Shown here: positions 46,610-56,900 of the stretch, piece after piece
How positions within the stretch are numbered: position 1 is the stretch's first letter
Layout of the letters: each line of letters starts with the position of its first letter
NCBI RefSeq assembly: GCF_001187785.1
Contig: NZ_CP012154.1
Coordinates: forward strand, 1,420,501 to 1,484,500
DNA: 64,000 nucleotides
DNA from: Wenzhouxiangella marina
GTDB lineage: Bacteria > Pseudomonadota > Gammaproteobacteria > Xanthomonadales > Wenzhouxiangellaceae
Direction: 5' to 3'
Made by a program: the position numbers and the translations under genes
Notes under the pieces: generated by a model
What the model was told of the DNA's origin: nothing
Databases searched by the model: none
Seen by the model: the letters and a program-made list of their open reading frames with translations, nothing else

Positions 46610-46776
46610 ACGTCCCGGACGCTTTCAGTCCAGGCACGGATCCGTGGCCTTTGCAGGATTGATGGGAGGTGCATGGCCGGGCCGAGGCGGGCTCCATTGG
46701 ACAAGCCTTCGAGCTTGCTGCTAACTTTGCCCGTAGCTGCATGCTGCCAACCATCCACTACAGGGGACCATCGACC

Positions 46777-47778
46777 ATGCGCCAATTCATCGCTGGAACG
46801 ACCAGCGTCTGCTTCTTCTTCGCGGCCTCGATGGCCGTCTCCATGTCCGCGCAAGCGCAGGATTTCACCGCGCCGGCATCCTTCGGCTCGGTCACCCTCG
46901 ATGCCGGATTCACGCCGGACCCGCACGCCCGCCAGCTCACGGCCGGTGGCAGCATCCGCGCCTCCGATCGCTTCACGAACTGCCGTGGCTACATCGCCGA
47001 AGCGCCCGACTACTCGGTCCGCTATCGGGCCGGCTCGATGCCGCTGATCTTTTCCGTCGATTCCTCGGCCGACACCACCCTGGTCATCAATGACCCGAAC
47101 GGCAACTGGTGGTGTGACGATGACGGGGCCGATTCGCCCCTCAACCCGCTGGTGCGCTTCGATGACCCGCCGTCGGGCCGCTACGACGTCTGGGTCGGCA
47201 CCTATTCGGCGGGCTCGGGTGTGCAGGCGACCCTGTTCGTCTCCGAAATCGGTGAGTACACCGTTGAAACGGCCGGGGCCAATCGAACGACCGGCTACAC
47301 GGGTGGCAGCAACCGAATCACCGCCAACACCGGCGGAGACAATCGCATCACCGCCAACCAGGTCGGCACCCGCTTGGAGATTTCCCTGGCCGCCATTGCA
47401 GGTGATGTGACCCTGGACGGCGGCTTCATGCCCGATCCCTGGACCACCTGGGTCAATGCCGGCGGCAACGTGAGCATCAGCCAGGCACTGCCCAATGTCA
47501 GTGGCTGCACCGGCAACACGACCGCGGCACCCACGGTGCAGCTCCGCTACAACGGTTCGCGCAATCTGCACATCTACACCGATGGTTCCGTCGATACGGT
47601 GCTGGCGATCAACGCGCCGGACGGCAGCTGGTACTGCAATGACGATGGTTCGGGCCTGGGTCTGGATGCCGGCATCTCCCTGCGGGGGTCGGGGGTCTAC
47701 GACATCTACGTGGGCAAGTTCTCCAGCGGTTCCGAACGCACCCAACTGAAGATCTCCGAGATCGCGCTGGGTCACTGA
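46777..47778 (+). CDS. Secreted protein with two PPC-like beta-sandwich repeats
   Basis: A 333-residue protein. AGGGGA lies 9 bp before ATG 46777, and the signal peptide is VCFFFAASMAVSMSAQA. Two homologous ~125-residue units follow: SFGSVTLDAGFTPDPHARQL through GRYDVWVGTYSAGSGV, and DVTLDGGFMPDPWTTW through GVYDIYVGKFSSGSER. Each has a central TTLVINDPNGNWWCDDDG or TVLAINAPDGSWYCNDDG. The linker holds an imperfect repeat (TGGSNRITANTGGDNRITAN). The unit resembles bacterial pre-peptidase C-terminal domains, here without a peptidase. Confidence 0.78.
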   Translation: MRQFIAGTTSVCFFFAASMAVSMSAQAQDFTAPASFGSVTLDAGFTPDPHARQLTAGGSIRASDRFTNCRGYIAEAPDYSVRYRAGSMPLIFSVDSSADTTLVINDPNGNWWCDDDGADSPLNPLVRFDDPPSGRYDVWVGTYSAGSGVQATLFVSEIGEYTVETAGANRTTGYTGGSNRITANTGGDNRITANQVGTRLEISLAAIAGDVTLDGGFMPDPWTTWVNAGGNVSISQALPNVSGCTGNTTAAPTVQLRYNGSRNLHIYTDGSVDTVLAINAPDGSWYCNDDGSGLGLDAGISLRGSGVYDIYVGKFSSGSERTQLKISEIALGH

Positions 47779-47789
47779 TCGAGCGTCTC

Positions 47790-47826
47790 GGCGAAGTCGG
47801 GCGCCCTGTCCGACTTCGCCCTGTTT
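47790..47826 (+). terminator. Hairpin after the PPC-like gene, probable terminator
   Basis: An 11-bp perfect stem (GGCGAAGTCGG with CCGACTTCGCC) around a 9-base loop, starting 12 bp after the stop at 47778 and followed by CTGTTTCT. The T-run is short, so efficiency is uncertain. The rest of the gap to 47987 shows nothing else I can support. Confidence 0.6.
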
Positions 47827-47987
47827 CTCCCCGGCCTCGCCACGGGCCGGCCGGAGAGTCCGCTCTTGCCCGGGGGATTGCGTCTGCCTTCGCAGAACTT
47901 CTTCCTGTCCCGATGAAGGACATCGACGGGCGCTTGCGTATCCATCCATAGGCGCCGCTTTTGTCGGCACAGGATGGTGTGCAAGCG

Positions 47988-50900
47988 ATGGTTTCCAACA
48001 AAGGATGCCCGGAACCCGGGTGGATCGAGAACAGCGGCCGGACGCTGGCGGCGCTTCTGCTGCTGATCGTTGCCGGGTCGACCTCAGGCTCGGATGAGCT
48101 CGCCGGTCCGGCCGACGTCGTCCGGACCGAGCCGAGTGGAGCCGGCACCCTGGCGCCCGCGTTCCAGCGAGTCGAGCAGGACGCGGTCGATTGGATCTAC
48201 GCGGGCAGCTGGTCGACGCAGACCTCGGGCCAGCCCAGCGGCGGCAGCTTCGCTCAGAGCGCGAGCGCCGGTGACTCCGCGCAATTCGCGTTCAACGGCA
48301 GCTGGCTCAGTCTGGGCTTCATGGCGGACCGCTTCAGCGGTGAAGTCGAGGTCTCGATCGACGGCATCGTCCAGGGCATCTACGACCTCTACCGGCGCGA
48401 TGATGCGTTGATCCGGCTTCGCTTCGACGGCCTGGCCAACGCCGCGCACACGGTCAGCCTGACCGTGACCGGCACCTCGAATCCACTGGCGTCCGCGACT
48501 CGGGTCAAGCTCGACTACGTCGATTTCGGCGATGGTTCCTTGCTCCCCGACGGAGATTTCGAGGAGACCGATCCGCGCTTGCTCTACACCGACGGCTGGA
48601 CCTCGACGAGCCATGTCGATGCCAGCGGCGGCAGCTACCTGCAGACCGGCGTCGGCACCGCCTGGTTCCCGTTCTCCGGCGATTCCTTCAGCCTGCACAC
48701 GCTGGCCTACGGGAGCGCCGGACGGATCAGACTCTTCGTCGATGGCCAGCCGCTGGACATCATCGACCTGTACGAGCCGGTGTTCTCCGCATCCGCCGAG
48801 CCGCGCGTGTTTTCCTACCAGGGCTTCGGTCCGGGACACCATGTGTTGCAGATCAGCAGCTACCAGGCCAGCGTCGTGATCGATCGCCTGTCAACCCCAG
48901 GCAGCGCGCCCTTCACCGACCCGGATTCATCGGGTCCGGGTGTGGCTCGAATCGAGGCCGACGACCCGGCGCTGCGTTTCAATGGGCTGCCCTTGACCCA
49001 GGCCAGCACCGACTGGGTGAATGTGGCCAGCATCAGCACCACCCGGGCCAGTGCCGGGGAGGTCGTCTACTCGGCCGCCGCCGGCGATGTCATCGAATTC
49101 GATTTCGAGGGCGAGTGGCTGGGTGTGGGCTTCCTGACCGACCGCTTCGGCGGGCAGCTCGAGCTGGCGATCGACGGTGTGGTCGTGGAGACCCTGGACC
49201 TCTACAGCCGCTACACGAACACGCTGAGCCGCTACTACCGCGACCTGGGGGCGGGCCCGCATACGCTGACCCTGACGGCTCTGGGGACGGCCTCCCCGGC
49301 CTCGAGCAGTGCCCGGATGACCCTGGACTATCTCGAGGTCTGGGACGGGCTGCCGCTGGCCGAGGGTGTTTTCGAAGATGACAGTGATCGGGTGCTCCAC
49401 AGCCGGGGCTGGTCCCGGCGCAGCCTGGTCGATGCCAGTGGTGGCAGCTACCTGGAAACGGGCATCGCGGATGGCACGACCGCCTGGTTGGCCTTCACGG
49501 GAGACTCGGTGAGCTGGCAGAGCTGGAGCCGCTTCAGCTACCAGGACGTGGACGTCCGTATCGACGGCGTCTCCGTCGGCCTGAAGGACACCTATGCCCA
49601 GAACGAGGCGCCCCGGGTGTTTTCCTTCGATGGCCTCGGTCCCGGCCCGCACGTCCTCGAGATCAGTCAGTTCCGCGACGATGCCGCGACGGTCGATCGG
49701 ATCGCCACGCCAGCGCTGGGCCCGGCCGAGCCCCCGCCGGCGTTGCCACCGATCGTTCGATACGAAGAGAATCACCCGGAGCTTCGCTACAACGACCAGC
49801 CCTATCGGAGCATGCCGCAGAGCTGGTCGGAGGGCTTTCGGCCCCAGGCCAGTCGCGGCTACCATGCCAGCAGCAGCACGCCCGGAGACCGTTGGGCACT
49901 CGACTTCGACGGCGGGTGGCTCGCGCTCGGATTTCGCAGTTCCGACACCAGCGGCAGCGTGGAGATCCTGATCGATGGCGTCTCTCAGGGCATCTTCGAT
50001 ACCTCCGGTGGAGTCAATCAGGTCAGGACCTTCGTTTTCGACGCTCTGGCGCCTGGCGCGCACACGGTCGAGGCGGAAGTGATCAGTGGCCCGGTCATGC
50101 CGGACTTCATCGACGTCTGGGCCGGGGAGGCGGTCGCCGATGGCTGGTACGAATTGGAGCTGGATGCTTCGCCGCCCGGGCTGGTGCAGTTGAGTCAGCG
50201 CAGTGGCTGGCGCGAATTCGATAACGAGTACGCCCGGGACGACGACCTTCTGTCCCCCTTCGTCAGCTTCGATACCAATGCCTGGTTCAACTTTGTCGGC
50301 ACCGGCCTGACCGTGCTGGCCTTCGAGCGCGAAAACACCTTCCTGCAGGTGGTCATCGACGGCGTCGACCAGGGCATCGTCGACCTGGCGCCGACGGCAC
50401 CGTTCCGGGCCCAACCGCGCGCGGTGCATTTCAGCGGCCTGGCCGAAGGCGCGCACAGCGTCCAGGTTGCGCTGGACTCGACCACCGTCAACACGGCCTA
50501 TCTGGACGCCTTCAACGTCAATCCGGCCGATGCTCTGAATCACACGCCAGCGGTCGAGTGGTTCGACACGACGGCCACGGAGAGCCTGCCGGGCAGCAGC
50601 GGTTCGGGTTTTGTTTCGACGATCGCGATCGGTGATCTCGACGGCAATGGCCTGGTCGAACTCGTGGCACCCAGTTCGAACGGTCGCTTGTACGTCTACC
50701 GGGGCGACGGGCAGGATGCGGGTGGTGGTTCGCCGATCCTCTGGTCCAGCGATCTGGTCGGGCCGGCGGCCGAGCCTGCCCTGGCGGATCTGGATGGCGA
50801 TGGCGACGCCGAGATCGTCGTTGTCGGTCGTGAAGGCAGCTTCGCGTTCCAGCACGATGGTCAGCTGCTGTGGAGCAACCCCGGAGTGGCCTCCTACATC

Positions 50901-53900
50901 GCGTCGGAGGACATCGGTTGGGGCGGGCCGAGCATCGGCAACCTGGATCTGGATCCCGAGCCCGAGATCGTGATCGCCGCTCAGGACGACGCCCTGTACG
51001 TGCTCGATCATCTCGGCAACGTGGTCTGGAGCGATCCGCTGCCGGGCCCGACGCCGACGGTGCCGGTGCTTGCCGACCTGACGGGGGATGGCGTGCTCGA
51101 TATCGTCGTGGCGCAGGGCCTGACCCTCAAGGTCATCGACTATTTCGGCGGCGGGACCGTGGCGTGGAGTCGCGAGCTGCCGGACCCGATCGCCATCCTC
51201 GGCGGCAGTCGGGTCTTCGGCGCGCCGGCCATCGCGGACCTCGATGGTGACGGTGGTGCCGAAGTCATCGTCAACTGGGGGCATGTGGTCGAAGCACTGG
51301 AGGACGATGGCACGCTGCTGTGGCGCTATCCGACCGGGCGCACCGACCTGTATCGGCCCAGCCCGGTGACCGTGGCCGATGTCACCGGTGACGGCCAGCC
51401 CAATCTGGTCACGGCCTCGGCGATCCTGTCGGGCCTGTTCGTCCAGAATCATCTGCTGATGGTGCTCGACCACGCTGGCGGCCTGGTCTGGGAGCAGGTG
51501 GTCGCCGACAATTCCGCGTCTGCCTCGGGCGTGGCCGCCCAGGATCTGACCGGCAATGGCGCCTGGGAGATCATCTGGAACGGGGCCATCGATGGCTTGC
51601 TGCTGTTCAACGGCCCGGACGGCGAGCGGCTCTACAACGAGCCCTACACGGGTTCCGGCACGGTGCTCGACTACCCGAGCCTGGGCGATGTCGACGGCGA
51701 CGGACAGGCCGAAATCGTGGTCGCCGGGCGCAACGGTCTGTTCGTCTACGGTCACGGCAGTCGCTGGGTCGATGCGCGCCCGGTCTGGAATCAGCACAAC
51801 TACCACATCAACAACATCAACGGCGACTGGAGCGTCCCGTTCACCGAAGCGAACAGCTGGGAACTGCACAACACCTACCGCACCCAGACGCCGGATCGGG
51901 ATCCGAGCTGCGCGCTGGACATCGACGGCGAGCCGGTGCCGCCGGGTTTCCTGGAACTCTCCCCCGGTCCGGACTCGCTGCTGCCCACGGCGGTCCCGCT
52001 GGTGATCAGCGGTCGCGTGCTTCCCGTCGCGGCGGGCCAGCCTCTGTTGAGCGTCGAGATCGATGGCGAAGCGGTCGATCTGCTCGATGCCTCCGGCGCC
52101 TTCTTCGTCGAGGTGGAACTGCTCCAGGGGCCGAACGCCTTCGAGCTGCGTGCCGTCGATCGCTGCGCAGAGGCCAGCACGACGCTGGTGCTGCAGGGCG
52201 GGGGCGATGACGCCAACCCCTGGACCGACATGGCCGACGCCTCGGTGCTGCTCGAGGCCCGCTTCTCGGGCACGACGCACGATCGAGGCAGGGACCGCCT
52301 GCTCGTCGATGTGCAGGCCTTCAACGGCGGCGGCTCGCTGCCCGGGCCGGTGCTGATGACGATCGGCAACGACGCCGACCCGGCTGTCGGCCTGCTCGCC
52401 GCCGATGGTCTCACCCCGTCCGGCGAGCCCTACGTGATCCTCGTGCCCGAAGGACAGGAGCTGGCGGCCAGTGGCCTGTCGGCGCCGAGATCCCTGGCGT
52501 TCTCGAATCCGGACTGGCGGTCGATCGAATTCACGCCACGCTTCATTGCGCCGGTGAATCAGCCGCCGTACTTCACGAGCATCCCGGACGCCCGGGCCAC
52601 CGTCGGGCAGGCCTGGCGCTACGAGCTGGCCGCCGGCGATGGCAATGGGGATGCGGTTCAGTTGGTCCTCATCGCCGGTCCGACCGGCATGACCCTGGTG
52701 GGCGATGTCCTGAACTGGACACCCACCGGCGTCGGCAATGTCGATGTGCTGATCGAAGCCAGGGATGGTCGTGGTGCCAGCGCGCGCCAGGGCTTCGTGG
52801 TTCGGGTCGAGGACGCCAGCTTCAACCGACCGCCCGTATTCACCTCCGCGCCTTCGACGCAGCGACCGATCGGTGCCGAGTACCAGTACGATGCGGAGGT
52901 CCAGGATCTGGACGGTGACGTCCTGAGCTTCAGCCTGCAGGCGGCCCCTGCTGGAGTCACGGTGGATCCCGCGACGGGACGGGTGGAATGGGCCTTCAGC
53001 GCGCCGGGTCAGCACAGCCTGGTCCTGCTCGTCGACGATGGTCGTGGCGGTCAGGCGAGCCAGGCCTGGACCCTGTTCGTCGGCGAGCCGGCCGGCAGTG
53101 TCCCGGGGCCCGCTTTTGCCAGCGTGCCGCAGACCTTTGCCGCCATCGGTGTGCAGTATCGCTACGCCTGGGCCGCGACCAGCTTCGATGGCGCTCCGCC
53201 CTCGGTCAGCCTGCTGCAGGCACCACCGGCGATGGTCCTGGATCCTGGCACCCGGACCTTGAGCTGGGTGCCTTCCGGCGCTGACCTCGGGCCGCATGTC
53301 GTCGAACTCCAGGCCGTCGATTCGGAAGGGCAGATCGCCCTGCAGCGATTCGATCTCGAAGTGCTCGCCGAACTGCCGAATCAAGCGCCCTATCTGGTGA
53401 GCACGCCGCCGACCGCCGCCCGCATCGGCACCCCTTACAGCTACCTCGCCCAGGCCGTCGACCCTGAATTCGAAACCCTGAGTTGGTCCCTGGCAAGCGC
53501 ACCGGCCGGCATGGCGATCGATCCGGCCACCGGTCAGCTCGATTGGGTGCCCGACGGATCGCAGTCAGGGGACTGGCCGGTCATCGTGCAGGCCACCGAT
53601 CCGCATGGGGGTACGGGCGTCCAGGCGTTCACCGTGCGCGTTCGCGCGGCCAACGTCGACCCGATCATCGTGACCGGGCCGCCGTCTTCGATCACGGTCG
53701 GCGCCTTCTACAGCGTGCGCATGCTGGCCAGTGACGGCGACGGCGATGCGCCGATCTGGCGATTGCTCGAAGCTCCGGCCGGCATGACCCTCCACCAGGG
53801 GCTTGGATGGCTTCATTGGACCACCACCGGCGCGGCACCCGGCAGCTATCCGGTTTCCCTGGAAGTCACCGACGGCTGGGGTGGGCGCGATACGCTGGAC

Positions 53901-56900
53901 TTCAGCATCGAGCTGCTGGCCGACACGCAGGTGCCGCAGGTGGGGATTCGCATGCTGGCGGACCCGGCCTGCCGTGGCGAAGCGGTTTCCGTGTGCGTGG
54001 ATGCCTCGGACAACGTCGGCCTGGCCAGCCTCGGTCTGACGATCCAGGGTCAGGCGCGCCCGCTCGACTCCGCGCGCTGCTACCGGTGGACCCCGGCAGA
54101 GGCGGGTGCCTTCCCGGCCATTGCCCTGGCCATCGACCCCAGTGCCCAGTTCGCGCAGGCCGACGAGTCCTTGATCGTGGCCGACTGCAACGACGAACAG
54201 GCGCCGGTGGTCACCCTGGTCTCGCCGCAGGCGGGCGAGCGCTTCGATGCGCCGGTGCCGATCGTGGTCGATATCGAGGACAACACGCCGGCCGTGCTGA
54301 GTTGGGAGGTCACCCTGCGTCGCAAGGAAGGCGAGGGTGCTCCTGTCGTGCTGGCCAGCGGTACCGGGCCCGTCACCGCCGGCGAGATCGCGGTGTTCGA
54401 TCCAACCGTGCTGCAGGCCGGTGACTACGAGCTCGATATCGTGGCCGGTGATGGCGCGCAGACCGGCGGGCTTCGCGTGCCCCTGGCGGCCGGCACCGGA
54501 GCCAAGCCCGGTCGCGTGGCCTTCACCGTTCGCGATCTGGTCTGGCAGTTGGGTGCCTTCCCGCTGGTGATCGGTCGTTCCTACGACAGCCTCGATGCGG
54601 GACCGCTGGGTAGCACCCCCGGTGACTTCGGTCCCGGCTGGCGTCTGGCCCTGTCCGCCAGCGTCGAGGACTCGCCCGATGATCCACCGACGGCGGGCCT
54701 GCAGCTGGGCGCCGAGCCCTACACGGACCAGACCCGCGTGACGGTCACCAAGCCGAACGGTGAGCGGGTGGGCTTCACCTTCGCTCCGCAGGGCAGGTCC
54801 TGGCCCTCGGTGCTCCAGTTCGACGTGGTCTACGAGCCGGACCCGGGTGTGACCGATGAACTCCGGGCGCTCGACTGGCCGGACATCGTCTTCGCCCTGG
54901 GCAATGGCTATGCCAACTACGTGATCCCCTACAACCCCTCGCTGTTCGAGCTGGAAACGGCCGAAGGCATGGTCTACGTGATCGACGAGGAGCTTGGTCT
55001 GCTCGAGGTCCGCGATCCGCAGGGCGGGGTGCTCAGCGTGGACGAGAACGGCTGGCAAAGCTCCTGGGGGGCAAGGGTGGACTACCTGCGTGACGGGCAG
55101 GGCCGGATCACCGACATCGTGCTGATCGATGACGATGGCACGAGCGAGCTTGCGCGAGTGCAGTACGGCTATGACGCCCTGGGCAATCTGGTCAGCGTCG
55201 AGGACGTCACCGGCGGCGTGGCCGGCTACGACTACGCCGACCCGGCCTTTCCGCACCATGTCACCGCGACTCGCGACGCCAATGGCCATCCGGTGGCCCA
55301 GATGGTGTTCGATGCCCAGGGGCGCATGGTTGCGCACTGCCCGAGCACCGGAGACCTGGTCACCCTGGACGGCTGCAGTCTGTTCGACTACGACAGCCAG
55401 GCCGGTGTCGAGACCCTGTTCGATCCGCGTGGTTTCCGCAGCGACCTGTTCTTCGATGGCGATGGCCTGCTGATCGAGCGGCACGACTACATCGACGCCA
55501 GCCAGTTCCTCGAACAGCGCTGGACCTATGACGAGGCCGGGCGGGAGATCGAGTACCGGGATCGCGATGGCGGCCTGACCCTGCGCGAGCGCGATGCCGA
55601 CGGCAATGAACTGCGTCGGGTGCTGCCGGATGGCAGCCAATGGACCTGGACCTACGGCGATTGCGGTAGCGACTGGCTGGAGCAGTGCGACCCCCTCGGC
55701 AATTGCACGACGCGTCGTTACGATGCCGAGTGCCGGCTGATCGAGGAACGTGATCCGCTCGGGCAGGTTCGGCAGTTCGGCTTCACGCCCGAGGGTTTCC
55801 TGAACCAGGTCATCGACGCCGAATTGCAGGGCCGCAGCTTCGTCTACAACGCGGCCGGACTGGTCGAGCAGGAGATCGATTCGCTCGGCCAGACGACGAC
55901 GTTCGAGTACAACGCCCTGGGGCAGATTCGCCGTTCCATCGACCGTGATGGCAATGAACGGGAGTTCGTCTTCGACAGCGACAACCGCCTGATCGAAGAG
56001 CGTCGGCCGGGTCAGGGGACGGTCGCGACCTGGACCTACAACGCGCTCAACCAGGTGGCCGGTGTGTCGAATGCCGACAGTCAGCTGGCCTTCGAGTACG
56101 ATCTGGCCGGGCGCCTGGACCGCGTCGAACACAGTGCAGTCGGCGCGCCGGGCTGGTGGCTGGCCTACCAGTACGACGGCAGCGGCAATGTGGTGCAGAT
56201 CGAGGACTCGGCCGGGGGGCTCACGATCTACGAGTACGACGGCGTCAATCGCCTGAGTTCGATCCGCCAGAGCGGCGCGGGGCTGCTCGAGAAGCGCGTC
56301 GATATCGAGTCCAACGGCTCGGGCTATCCGCTGGTGATCCGGCGCTATGCCGACCTGGCCGGCACCATCGCCGGGCCGGTCACCACCTATGAATACGACT
56401 GTGCCAGCTGTCCGGCCGGGCTGAGTGCGATCACCCACCGGCGGCCGAACGACGAGCTGTTGTTCCGGATCGACTTCACCCGCAACGCACTGGGTCAGAT
56501 CACCGGCCTGCTCGACACGGATGGCCTGCATCACTACACCTGGGACGGTGCGGGTCGCCTCGTCGATGAGCAGCATCCGGCGCCCAGCGGCCTGCCGAGT
56601 GGCTCCACTGCCTGGGACGGCGTGGGCAACTGGCTGTCCCGGCCGACCGATCCGGGGCCCGTGTCGCTGGCCTACCTGGAAGGCAGCGCCGGACACCGTC
56701 TGCTCGGGGACAGTGTGTACTCCTACGACTACACGGCCTCCGGGCAGCTGGCCAGCCGGGAGCATGTCGTTTCCGGTGAGCGCCTGCTGTTGAGCTACTC
56801 CCCCCTGCAGCGCGTGGACTCGATCACCCTCGAGGATGGCGGGGGAGCGACGATCAGCTCGGCGAGCTATGGGTACGCGATGAACGGCTGGCGGGTCCGG

